64,000 nt of DNA from Boswellia sacra (taxonomy: Eukaryota > Streptophyta > Magnoliopsida > Sapindales > Burseraceae), in the NCBI GenBank assembly GCA_013180625.2, contig SNVD02013715.1:1-64000 (forward strand). The letters run 5' to 3'. Every line of letters begins with the position of its first letter. Within the stretch, counting starts at the first letter, position 1. The position numbers and the translations under genes are program-made. Positions 47,061 to 58,800 of this stretch are shown here, piece by piece. The notes under the pieces are model-generated. The model was given only the letters and a program-made list of their open reading frames with translations, did not search any database and had not been told where the DNA came from.

Positions 47061-48472
47061 TGATAAGTGTCTATTTATATATCATTTTCATATCAATTCG
47101 TCCATGTTTCTTTGCTATATTCCTTGGTATTTTTATGTTTTTGTGTGGTTTTGATGTTTGTAGGAGTTTTGGAGCAACTTGCACAAAAATGGAGTAAAAC
47201 CCTTCATTTTCACCTCTGCTAGTCAACCATCTTCTCGGATTTAATTGTATTGATATACAATGAACCCGATGACATATCATATACCGTTGAAAAGCTCTCG
47301 AAGTCTACTTTTTGGAGAAATTTACGGTTTATGAATCCATTCAGTGTACCGAAAGTTGTAATCAAAACAGTGTGAGAAGTGTAGAAATGTAATTCCACAC
47401 ATCACTGTAGCATGTATAATACGGGACACTGTAGCACGTTACTGTAGCAGAGTATTTAAACACATTTTAGGGTTTTATTTTCATAACTTGAAGAGGGGAG
47501 AACGTGGTGGAGGCTTCAGCTCTGGAATTCTTTCATCTCTTGGAGTTCTTGAAGGAGAAAGGAAGCTTGGAAAGAGGAAGAACTACAATCCAAAGAGAAT
47601 TACATCAAATTTGCTAAGTTTTTCCCTTCCCTTTCATTTTCTGGAATGTCTCCATGTTGTATTGTATTTACCACGTTCTTAAACATGTGTAACTGAATCT
47701 GAATTGGTTGAGGGTGATTTCAAAGCCCCTGATATGGTTTTTGTAAGTTGATTGTGTAAGGAATGTTATCCAATTCTCTAATTGAAGTTGCTTGTATTCT
47801 CCCATATTTAATGCTTATGATTGCTTGCTGATTGTATTTGAGTGGCCAACTGAATATAATCTGGTTGTGATTTATTGCTAGACTAGAAATCTTGATCCGT
47901 AATTGTCTTGAATTTCTAATCATTAGTAGCAAAATTGTGATCAGAGATTACAATTGGAGAATATAACCTAAGTTAAATAATCCGAGCTTGTGTGTTTATT
48001 GCTTAGATCAACCTATCTTTCTTATCATAATGCATCCATTGAATTAAACTCAGAGAGCTTGTTCTAGGTTGTTTAATGGATAGAGATTAAATAAAGAGCT
48101 TGTTTTATTTAACAACAAAGTAAGGAAAGATTGGGATAACAGAGCTTGTTGTTATCTACGGTTGATAACTTCAATGCTGTAATTAGATGACAATTCTACA
48201 ATTAATTCGCAAATCCATATCTTGTGGTAGAGAAGGATCCCTTAACCAGCTTTCTCCCATTGATTTTTCATTCAATTTTACTTTATGTTTTGTTATTCTT
48301 TACTTGCATTCTTATTTCATTTAGTAAAGCATTCAACAAAAATCCCCCCCTGTTTAGTTTATTGTTGCTGGAAATAACAAATTCAATTAGAATCAATCCT
48401 CGTGGGAACGATATCTTACTTATCACTTTATTACTTGTGCGACTAGTATACTTGCTAGTTTCGAACGCATCA
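47061..48472 (+). repeat. 5' LTR of an Athila-like element (copy 2), inside the hAT
   Basis: A 1412-bp LTR, TGATAAGTGTC to AACGCATCA, and a direct repeat of 2417-3825. A primer-binding site follows, so it is the 5' LTR. Its left edge abuts hAT coding sequence precisely. The TATTTAAA box is near 47453. Confidence 0.9.
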
Positions 48473-48478
48473 AGTTTT

Positions 48479-48496
48479 TGGCGCCGTTGCCGGGGA
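48479..48496 (+). other. Primer-binding site (tRNA-Asp type)
   Basis: TGGCGCCGTTGCCGGGGA lies six bases after the LTR. This is the form of primer site found in Athila-type Ty3 elements and supports the lineage call for both LTR copies. Confidence 0.85.
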
Positions 48497-48897
48497 TTGA
48501 TTTTCTAATCGATTTGTTATTTTGTTTTCATTGTTGATTCATATTTTCTTTGTTTTTCTTTTCTGATTGTTTGTGTTTAGACAACATGGCAGTAAACTTC
48601 TATCAATTCAGTAGCGGATTTGAGCCACAAGTACCATGTCTCTAAATGACACAACATGGCATAAACTTCTATCAATTCAGTAGCGGATTTGAGCCACAAG
48701 TACCATGGAGAGTAAATGAGGTAAGCACTCCGAACATTGAACAACAACTTTCTGAGCTAACCTCTCTTGTGGAAAACATGGCTGTAGGAGATATACAAAA
48801 ATCTTATGAATGTGGGATATATTCTACGATGGAGCATCCAATCGACATGTATCCAACTTTACAAGAAGAATATATGGAAAACATGGCTGTAGGAGAT
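48497..48897 (+). pseudogene. Start of an Athila-like gag, tandemly duplicated and truncated
   Basis: After a short leader, the phrase NFYQFSSGFEPQ occurs twice (48595 and 48658 regions), the second inside an open frame from 48646. It continues with EQQLSELTSLVENMA and a degenerate knuckle-like block CGIYSTMEHPIDMYP, in which expected Cys positions are replaced. The words MENMAVGD occur twice (about 48776 and 48874), and the retroelement sequence ends at about 48897, where hAT coding resumes. The rest of the element, including its 3' LTR, is missing, together with part of the hAT core. Confidence 0.65.
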
Positions 48898-49883
48898 ATC
48901 AAGTATTTGTTTTATCATAGCATCATTGATAGAACAATTATCTACAGTTAAAGTAGATAATTTCCTTTCCAAATTCCAATCATATAAGCAATCAATCAAC
49001 ACTTGTCTAAGTGCAAGCTTGATAAAAGTGCAATCAATCAAATGTCGTATGTGGTGCTGGCACATATACGAACCTAACAATTATAAACATAAAATTATGA
49101 GAAACTATAATTAATATAATTAAATCAATAAAATAAGATAAAAGTGCAAGTTTGAACATACCTCAAAATTCGATTGCGGAGTTTCCATGAATTGTCAATG
49201 AAATGGGCTGTTATAACCATGTATCCTTTCTTTTGGTTGCTAGAAGTCCACATGTCAGTTGTTATAGCTATCCGCCCTTGTAAGTTCTCCAATAACTCCA
49301 TTGTCTTCTTTTTCTCACTTTCATACAACTTAAATATTTCATTCTTCAAAGTGTTTCTACTCATGGTACCAAACAAAGGTTGAGCATAATTCATCATTTC
49401 CCTAAAGCCCTCAAACTCAACAAATTGCAATGGAAGTTCATGCAAAATAATCATTTTTGCAACTAGAGTCCTGCAAACATCTTTCTCAAAAGCATCTTTA
49501 TCATGGCATACCAAGTTTGTGGAAGTTCCATCACTTTGTTGTTGAAATTTCAAAATGCTTTGCTCCATAGTTAGTTGACTAGCTCGACGACATCTCTTCA
49601 AATGTTTACTTAAATGAGAGGTGCCGTCCGAAGCCCTAGCAACTAATTTTGTAGCACAATGGTTACAACGTGCCCTTGGTACTCCATCAATAACTAGCTT
49701 TGTAAAATGTTGCCAAACTTGTGATGTAGTCCTAGACCTTTTGCTATATTGAGACAAATCATCATCTTGTTCTAAGCCTCTCTTACTAGTAGATATAGCA
49801 ATTTCAGAGTCTTTATCAATGTTTAAATCATCACTTAAGTTTTGACTATTTGACATTCCCACTTCTTGTGATTGTGAAGACAT

Positions 49884-51425
49884 TGTTTACCTAAAACAAT
49901 CACAAAAATATGCAAATTTAAGATAAAATTAAGTATGAAAAATATATAATTTAGGCACGAATTTGAATAAAAGATTACAACAAGAATGCATATTTTCTTT
50001 GATCAAGATTCTAAAAATATTATTAGTGACAGAAAGCATTGAAAATAGGGTCTTCATTTTGTTGTGTTATTATTGGTTACTCTCAGTTTTGACAGAAACT
50101 TTATTCTTTGTTCTGTGATTTTAGCTAAAAAAAAACGCGAATGGCAATTGGTGAGACCTTATCCCATTTTTTTATTTTTAATTGGTGATTCCTATTTTCA
50201 ATTTTATCCTATTAAAATTTTTAAATTGATTATCTTCTCAATTAATCTTATATAATTTCTAAATTACACTTTTCATTGTACATTCCATTATTTTGTCATA
50301 TATGCCGTATTTGATGTTCAAAGATATATTAGATGAAATAATAATAATAATTCTATATTCTGAATCTAAATTAATTTCTTATTGATGTTAGTTTGTTCTT
50401 TAATTTTGGTGATCCATTTAACGGTTGAGTGTGAAGCTTTGCAGCCCAAAACGTAAAAATGGCAATTATAGAATAATTAAACCAAGACAATGTAAAGAAC
50501 TACTTTAAGAGAGAAGAAAGAAAATATTAAATACCATAATCAGTTTGGCATTAAAATTGTGTATAGACTTTAAAATTGACAATTCATGCACAATTTAATT
50601 TGCTCCTGTAAATGAACAATGTTATATATTTAAAATAATAATCCAAACCTTTTATCTCAATTTCGTGATATATAGGATGTATTGAAATAATTAACTTCTG
50701 GGCCACAAAAGTCAATTAAGCAAATTAATAATTATAATCAATCTTCCTAACAAAAAAGTATATTCAATCGTGGACCTTACATTGCACACGGGGATCATGA
50801 TGAACTGAATTGCAAGTTTAGTTAAGTGACTTGCAAAGTAAGGGAAGTTAAAGTTGGTTAATTAGGTGTAACACATATTTGAGTGTAAAACCGCACAAAA
50901 AGGGAAGAAAGAAGCTAATCCATGACTTTTGGTTGTGGTGGTGGTGCTGCCAACCCGTAGCCAATCTATTTCTCATATAGATTTATACACATATTTGAGT
51001 GTAAAACTGTAGCCAAAAAATTTTATGTTTATTATTTGTTTATAGGCACAAATTTTGTGTTACACATCGCTCTCCATCATAGATTTTGTGTTACAAAATT
51101 TTTTGTTTATAGGCTCTAAAAGAGATGCTCCCATCACTCAATTTTCGTGAATCAGAGGCAACCATGAACATTGAACACAAACCACCTTCAACTACCACAG
51201 AGTTATAGAACATATACAGAGCTTCAACTAACCACTTACTCAAAGTATTCAACTTCAACTTCAACTAACCACTACTAGATCAACATATATAGAACAAAAT
51301 TAATATTCAAAATAATAATAAATAATTAAAAAACACATATGTAATTCAAAGAATTTGATAATTATATGAGTAATATTATCGAATTGATCAAACAAATTAA
51401 TTGATATAATAATTCACATGAGAAG
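49884..51425. other. 5' non-coding region of the hAT element
   Basis: AT-rich DNA upstream of the transposase ATG (reading minus). No protein family was recognised. It would contain the transposase promoter. Confidence 0.5.
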
Positions 51426-51454
51426 ATGGATGACCATATCTGGATGTGCGAGAG

Positions 51455-51800
51455 CGGAACCTACCACAGAGTGGTTGTGCGAGAGCGAAGCTGCGGCAGA
51501 GTGGCTGTGCGGGAGCGGATCTGCGGAGAAGGGCCGAGAACGCTAATGGAGTCGATCTCGTTGTGTGAGAGCAGAGCTGCTGCGGAGGAGGAGGGCCGAT
51601 CAGAGTGGTTGTGCGAGATCGAAGCCGCGACAGAGTGGCTGTACGACAGCGGAGCTCCGACGGAGTGGCTGTGCGAGAGCGGAGCTACGGCAGAGTGGCT
51701 GTGCGAGACCGGATTTGCGGAGAAGTGCCGAGAACGCGAATGGTACTGATATCGTTGTGCGAGAGCAGAGCTGCTACGGAGGAGGGCCGATCGGCCGAGA
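51455..51800. repeat. GC-rich 30-bp minisatellite within the hAT
   Basis: The unit CAGAGTGGCTGTGCGAGAGC plus ten further bases ending CTGCGG repeats twice near 51460-51520 and four times in a row at 51602-51721. A longer block (AGAA-GCCGAGAACGC through GGAGGAGGGCCGATC) follows each cluster, at about 51526-51603 and 51720-51792, so the whole arrangement is itself duplicated. Because 30 is a multiple of three, the plus strand shows overlapping open frames (51426-51749, 51565-51885, 51605-51826), but they are low-complexity and not credible genes. Confidence 0.85.
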
Positions 51801-52019
51801 TCGCCAACGAGAGACAGATAGGATAGCCTATAGAGGCGAGCCGCGAAAGGAGGGCAAGGAGGCGTTTCACGTTTGGGTGATTTAGGGTTAGGGAAAATAA
51901 TTTTTTCTTTATATAGGTTAGCAAAATTTCATTCATATCCTAATATATCCAAACGTGTCCCAATTACCCCTAATATTATCATTTAAGTCCTAATATGTTA
52001 TTTTTTATTATATATACCC

Positions 52020-52209
52020 TTATACTGTGCGGGGCGGGGCGGGTCGAACGGGGCTAAGTACTAAACCCGGACCCGGACCCGCCCCGGCCGGGGCAGATTT
52101 ATTTTGCCCCAGACCCGCCCCAAAATAGTTTTGGGGCGGGTCTTGCCCCGCCCCATTTGTCCGGGGCAAACCGGGGCCCCAGACCCGGCGGGGCAAATTG
52201 CCATCTCTA
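52020..52209. repeat. Right GC-rich subterminal zone and terminal inverted repeat of the hAT
   Basis: Contains GCGGGGCGGGGCGGG, then alternating GGGGC and GCCCC runs that can pair with each other, ending GGGGCAAATTGCCATCTCTA. It mirrors the left end. Confidence 0.9.
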
Positions 52210-52217
52210 CTTACTGT
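52210..52217. other. Right 8-bp target-site duplication of the hAT
   Basis: CTTACTGT, identical to 45533-45540. Confidence 0.95.
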
Positions 52218-52490
52218 ACCCATGAAGACAAGGAAGGGAAGAGTGGGTAACCGGCTACAAGAAGTTTCACCTCCAGCATGTCTCCCGCGCGCAGCAACAT
52301 TTTCCCGCCCAAGAAGCAAACATTCAACTGGTTGCACAATTCATTTCCCACCCGTCAAAACTCAAACAACCATCATCCATCATACTGGACTGTAGCATTT
52401 TCCCACCAGGCCAAGTGCAACCGTAGCCATTTCCATGACACCAGAATATATTGTAGTTACATTAGATTAGAAGCAAACTTTAATATGCGT
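52218..52490. other. Host DNA right of the hAT
   Basis: Moderate GC sequence continuing the stretch at about 45360-45532. Short frames occur on both strands (one minus-strand frame 52337-52200 starts MQPVECLLLGRENVAARG), but no family is recognisable. Confidence 0.4.
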
Positions 52491-52880
52491 ATTTGACAAA
52501 AAGAATTCATTATAACGATGTTTATTAGTAAACAGAAAAAATTCATACATTAAAAAATTTATACATTATAATTGAATAGTATAATTGTGTAGTAGAAAAA
52601 AATCATAAATTAATTAATTGTGTTTTAAACACATGAAATTTTGGTTTGGTTATAAAATAAAATGCAAATGTTCACATGCATATTTGACAAAAAGAATTCG
52701 TTAATTAAAAGGATATTTTGTATTTTTATGGGGATGTTTAATAGTAAACAAAAAAATTCATACATTATAATTGTATAGCGCAATTGTGTAGTACAAAAGA
52801 AATCATAAATTAATTAATTGTGCTTTAAACATATGAAAATTTTTTATGGATGTAAGAAGTCAAAAGATTTTTTTTTGGTT
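52491..52880 (+). repeat. 191-bp direct duplication at the array edge
   Basis: The word ATTTGACAAAAAGAATTC at 52491 recurs at 52682. Both copies continue through TAATAGTAAAC-like, TTCATACATT and AAATCATAAATTAATTAATT landmarks, with a local 20-bp length difference compensated elsewhere. Confidence 0.8.
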
Positions 52881-52899
52881 AGTATAACCATAGTCAGAT

Positions 52900-55800
52900 T
52901 TCAAGGGGAGCTGAAAATATTTCTTATAAGCTTATAAATGTCGTAAGCTGATAAATAAAAGACGAAAAAAAGGCCAAAATAGTTATAAATATCTATATAG
53001 ATGTCGTGAAACGCATAATTACTTTTCACCAAATCTTAGCTAAAGAATCATATTTCTAGGAATACCCCTAAATTGTATCACACAAAAATTGTAAATTATG
53101 AATAAACTCATTAGGTAGATGACTGTTCATTTGCAATGGGATTTAACCCACATTTTCACCAAGTCTTATAAGTACAATATGCGAGTTATAAAAGTCGTGA
53201 ATGCTGCGATAATGGTTGTAGATCACTATGTACAAGTCGTAAAACACACCAGTGCAATTTCGTATAAGATTCAAAAATTCTTTCGCGTAGTCATAACTGA
53301 TGGTAAAAAAAATCATAAAAAGAAGAATAAAAGTCGTAAGGGAAGTGACTGTTCATTCGGTTTGGGATTTAACCGAAATTTCTCCATCTATAAATAAGAT
53401 TTGTATCGGGGACATAAATGTCGTGAAAATTGGAATCAAACTTGCAAAATACTTTGTAAAAGTTATAAAACACACTATTACAACTTCGTGTAAGATTCCT
53501 AAAATCTTAATTATAGTCGTAATTGATGGTATAAAACTCATAAAGAGAGGAATGAAAGTCGTAAGCATAGTCACTGTTCATTTTATTTGGGATTTAACCC
53601 GCATTTTCGCAAACTCTCATAAGATTTGTATCGCGAATATAAAAGTCGTGAAAAATGGGAAAAAGCTTGTAAAACATTTGTAAAAGTTGTTAAGCGCACT
53701 ATTAGATTTTATAGTATAAGAGTGGTAAATTCTTAATCGTAATCGTAATTGACAGCAAAAAAATCATAAACAGAAAAATAAAAATCGTAGCGGAATTAAC
53801 TGTTCATTTGGTTGGGGATTTAACCCGCATTTTCTCCAGCTCGTATAAGATTTGTATAAGAAAAATGAAATAAAAGCTGTAAAAAAAATTCTGTGTAAAA
53901 GTCGTAAAATGCACTATTAGATTTTTGTATAATAGTCGTAAATCATTAATAATAATCGTAATTAAGGCCAAAACAGTCAGAAATAAAAGAATAAAAATCG
54001 TAGGGATGGTTACTGTTCATTTGGTTTGGGACTTAACCCGCTTTTCCCCGACTCCCACAAGATTTGTATCGGGGATATAAAATTCGCGAAAAATGAAATA
54101 AAAGCTGTAAAAATCTATGTAAAAGTCGTTAACTGCACTATTAGATTTTCGTATAAGAGTCGTAAAATCTTAATCATAATCATAATTGACGGCAAACCAG
54201 TCATAAATCGAGGAATAAAAATCGTAGAAAAGGTTACTGTTCATTTGGTTTGGGATTTAACTCGCATTTTCTCCAGCTCCTATAAGATTTGTATCGAGTA
54301 AATAAAAGTCGCGAAAAATGACATAAAAGCTGTAAAAAAATTATGTGTAAAAGTCGTAAAATGCACTATTAGATTTTTGTATAGTAGTCATAAATTATTA
54401 ATAGTAATCGCAATTAATGGCAAAAAAGTCAGAAACAAAAGAATAAAAATCGTAGGGATGGTTACTGTTTATTTGGTTTGGGACTTAACCCGCTTTTCCC
54501 CAACTCCTATAAGATTTGTATCGGGGATATAAAAGTCACAAAACATGTAATACAAGTTGTTAAAACCTATGTAAAAGTCGTAAACTGCATTATCCCCGAT
54601 TTTCATATAAGAGTCGTAGATTATTAATCGTAATTGTAATTGACGGCAAAATAGTCATAAACCGAAGAATAAAAATCGTAGAAAAAGTTACTGTTCATTT
54701 AGTTTGGGATTTAACTCGCATTTTTTCCAGCTCCTATAAGATTTGTATCGAGTAAATAAAAGTCGCAAAAAATGACATAAAACCGGCAAAAAAATTATGT
54801 GTAAAAGTCGTAAAATGTACTATTAGATTTTTGTATAATAGTCGTAAGTTATTAATAAAAATCGTAATTGAGGGCAAAACAGTCAGAAACAAAAGAATAA
54901 AAATCGTAGGGATGGTTACTGTTCATTTGGTTTTGGACTTAACCCGCTTTTCCCCAACTCCCATAAGATTTGTATCGGGGATATAAAAGTCGAAAAACAT
55001 GTAATACAAGTTGTTAAAACCTATGTAAAAGTCGTAAACTGCACTATCCTCGATTTTCGTATAAGAGTCGTATATTATTAATCGTAATCGTAATTGACGG
55101 TAAAACAGTCATAAACCGAAGAATAAAAATCGTAGAAAAGGTTACTGTTCATTTGGTTTGGGATTTAACTCGTATTTTCTCCAGCTCCTATAAGATTTGT
55201 ATCGAGTAAATAAAAGTCGTGAAAAATGACATAAAACTGGTAAAAAAATTCTATGTAAAAGTCGTAAAATGCACTATTAGATTTTTGTATAATAGTCGTA
55301 AATCATTAATACTAATCGTAATTAAGGGCAAAACAGTCAGAAACAAAAGAATAAAAATCGTAGGGATGGTTACTGTTCATTTGGTTTGGGACTTAACCCG
55401 CTTTTCCCCAACTCCCATAAGATTTGTATCGGGAATATAAAAGTAGCAAAACATGTAATAAAAGTTGTTAAAACATATGTAAAAGTCGTAAACTGCACTA
55501 TCCCTGATTTTCGTATAAGAGTCGTAGATTATTAATAGTAATCGTAATTGACGGTAAAACAGTCGTAAACCGAAGAATAAAAATCGTAGAAAAGGTTACT
55601 GTTCATTTGGTTTGGGATTTAACTCGCATTTTCTCCAGCTCCTATAAGATTTGTATCGGGTAAATAAAAGTCGCGAAAAATGATATAAAAGTTGTAAAAA
55701 AATTATGTGTAAAAATCGTAAACTGCACAATTAGATTTTTGTATAATAGTCGTAAGTTATTAATAGTAATCGTAATTGAGGGTAAAACAGTCGAAAACAA

Positions 55801-58800
55801 AAGAATAAAAATCGTAGGGAAGGTTATTGTTCATTTGGTTTGGGACTTAACCGCATTTCTCCAACTCCTATAAGATTTGTATCGGGGATATAAAAGTTAC
55901 AAAACATGGAATAAAAGTTGTTAAATCACATGTAAAAGTCATAAACTGCACTATCCCCGATTTTTGTATAAGAGTCGTAGATTATTAATAGTAATCGTAA
56001 TTGACGGTAAAACAGTCATCAACCGAAGAATAAAAATCGTAGAAAAGGTTACTGTTCATTTGGTTTGGGATTTAACTCGCATTTTCTCCAATTCCTATAA
56101 GATTTTTATCGAGTAAATAAAAGTCACGAAAAATGACATAAAACCTGTAAAAAAATTTTATTTAAAAGTCGTAAAATGCACAATTAGATTTTTGTATAAT
56201 AGTCGTAAATCATTAATAATAATCGTAATTAAGGGCAAAACAGTCAGAAATAAAAGAATAAAAATCGTAGGGATGGTTACTGTTCATTTGGTTTGGGACT
56301 TAACCCGCTTTTCCCCAACTCCCATAAGATTTGTATCAGGGATATAAAAGTCGTAAAACATGTAATACAAGTTATTAAAACCTATGTAAAAGTCGTAAAC
56401 TGTACTATCCCCGATTTTCGTATAAGAGTCGTAGATTATTAATAGTAATCATAATTGACGGCAAAATAGTCGTAAACTGAAGAATAAAAATTGTCGGGAA
56501 GGTTACTGTTTATTTGGTTTGGGATTTAACTCGCATTTTCTCCAGCTCTTATAAGATTTGTATCGAGTAAATAAAAGTCGCGAAAAATGATATAAAAGCT
56601 GTAAAAAAATTATATGAAAAAGTCGTAAACTACACTATTAGATTTTTGTATAATAGTCGTAAATTATTAATAGTAATCGTAATTAAGGGCAAAACAATTG
56701 GAAAAAAAGAATAAAAATCGTAGGGAAGGTTACTGTTCACTTGGTTTGGGACTTAACCCGCATTTTCTCCTACTCCTATAAGATTTGTATCGAGGATATA
56801 AAAGTCGCAAAACATTTAATAAAAGTCATAAAAACCTACGTAAAAGTCGTAAACTACACTATCCCCGATTTTCGTATAAGAGTCGTAGATTATTAATAGT
56901 AATCGTAATTGACGGTAAAACAGTCGTAAACCGAAGAATAAAAACGTCAGGAAGGTTACTGTTCATTTGGTTTGGGATTTAACCTGTATTTTCTCCAGCT
57001 CCTATAAGATTTGTATCGGGGATAAAAAAGTCACGAAAAATGAAATAAAAGCTGTAAAAAAATTCTATGTAAAAGTCGTTAATCGCACTATCGTATTTTC
57101 GTATAAGAGTCGTAAAATATTAATAGTAATCATAATTGACGGCGAAAAGGTCGTAAACAGAAGAATAAAAATCGTAGAGAAGGTTACTGTTCATTTGGTT
57201 TAGGACTTAACCCGCATTTTCTCCAGCTCCTATAAGATTTGTATCGAGGATATAAAAGTCGCGAAACATTGGATAAAAGTTGTAAAAAATCGTGTAAAAG
57301 TCGTTAACTGCACTATTAGATTTTCGTATAAGAGTCGTAAATTATTAATAGTAAATGTAATTGACGGCAAAACAATCGTAAACAAAAGAATAAAAATCGT
57401 GAGGAAGGTTACTGTTCATTTGGTTTGGGACTTAACCCGCATTTTCTCCAACTCCTATAAGATTTGTATCGGGGATAAAAAAGTCACAAAAAATGAAATA
57501 AAAGCTGTAAAAAAATTCTATGTAAAAGTCGTTAATCGCACTATAGGATTTTCGTATAAGAGTCGTAAAATATTAATAGTAATCGTAATTGACGGCAAAA
57601 AGGTGGTAAACAGAAGAATAAAAATCGTGGGGAAGGTTACTGTTCATTTGGTTTGGGATTTAACCCGCATTTTCTCCAACTCCTATAAGATTTGTATCGT
57701 GGATATTAAAGTCGCGAAACATTGGATAAAAGTTGTAAAAAACCGTGTAAAAGTCGTTAACTGCACTATTAGATTTTCGTATAAGAGTCATAAATTATTA
57801 ATAGTAATCGTAATTGACGGCAAAACAGTCGTAAATAGAAGAATAAAAATCGTAGGGAATTTACTGTTCATTTGTCTTGGGATTTAACCCGGATTTTCTC
57901 CAACTCTTATAAGATTTGTATCCGGGACATAATGGTCGTGAAAAATGCGATAAAAGTTGTAAAACGCTATGTAAAAGTCGTAAAACGCACTATTATAATT
58001 TCTTATAAGAGTCGTAAATTCTTAATTCTGGTCGTAATTGACGGCAAAAAAATCGTAAACAGAAGAATAAAAGTTGTAATGGAAGTCACTGTTCATTTGT
58101 TAAGGGATTTAACCTGCATTTCTCCAATTCTTATAGGAGTTGTATCTGAGAAATAAAAGTCGTCAAAAATTCGATAAAAGTTGTAAAATACTGTGTAAAA
58201 GTCGTACAGCCCACCATACAGTTTCGTATAAGAGTTGTAAATTCTTAATTATAGTCGTAATTGAGGGTAAAAAAATCATACACAAAAGAATAAAAGTCGT
58301 AAGGGACGTCATTGTTCATTTGTTATGGGATTTAACCTGCATTTCTCCAACTCTTATAAAAGTTGTATTCGAGATATAAAATTCGTATAGAATGCAATAA
58401 AAGTTGTAAAACACTATGTAAAAGTTGTAAATCCCACTATTACAATTTCGTATAACAGTCATAAATTCTTAATAATACTAGTAATTGAAGGTAAAAAAAT
58501 TATAAACAGAAGAATAAAAGCCTTAGTGGTAGTCACTGTTCATTTCTTATGAGATTCAATTGCAACTCTCCCCAACTCTTATAAAAGTTGTAATAGGGGA
58601 TATAAAAGTAGTAAAAAGGGAGATAAAAGTTATAAAATACTATGTAAAAATCGTAAAACACACTATTATGATTTTGTATAAATAAATGAAATAAATTCTT
58701 AATAATAGTCGTAACTGAAAGAAAACAATCGTAAACAAAAGAATAAAAATCGTAATGAAAGTCACTATTCATTTCTTATAGGATTTAACCCAAATTTTCA

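Larger units (their letters stand above)
46077..49883 (-). pseudogene. hAT transposase (BED zinc finger, RNase H-like core, hAT dimerisation domain), split by a retrotransposon
   Basis: The ATG at 49883 opens an acidic N-terminus, then a BED zinc finger (CNHCATKL, then HLSKHLKRC), and the start of the core with ITTDMWTSSNQKKGYMVITAHF. Exon 1 ends at 49162 with a GT donor; the next exon, from 49073, reads YVPAPHT and, after a small duplication and phase break, LYDWNLERKLSTLTVDNC, ending near 48898. There the retrotransposon fragment begins. Coding resumes at 47060 (YKDVFVRLKKRDSQY), through PVVLDPRCKM, to the dimerisation block with SSESAFSTSGRIL and LEALMCT. A stop follows at 46237; a last exon near 46128-46077 ends GGETVDDE. 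Roughly 100 or more core residues between the two halves are missing. The gene cannot make active enzyme. Confidence 0.9.
45541..52209 (-). mobile_element. hAT DNA transposon with both termini, containing a nested Athila-like fragment
   Basis: The left end is TAGGGATGGCAATGG and the right end, inverted, TAGAGATGGCAATTTG: imperfect terminal inverted repeats of the hAT type. Perfect 8-bp target duplications flank them. Both subterminal zones are extremely GC-rich (GGGGCGGGGC at 45552-45600; CCCCGCCCC and CCGGGGC at 52027-52195). Between them lie a BED/hAT transposase gene on the minus strand, a 30-bp minisatellite, and an inserted retrotransposon fragment (47061-48897). The element is 6.67 kb, about 4.8 kb without the insert. 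Since the transposase is broken, it could move only if another source supplied the enzyme. Confidence 0.95.

Noticed and set aside
51426..51885. Arg- and Glu-rich overlapping frames in GC-rich DNA
   Set aside because: All arise from a 30-bp repeat whose length keeps every frame open; three different frames cannot all be genes.
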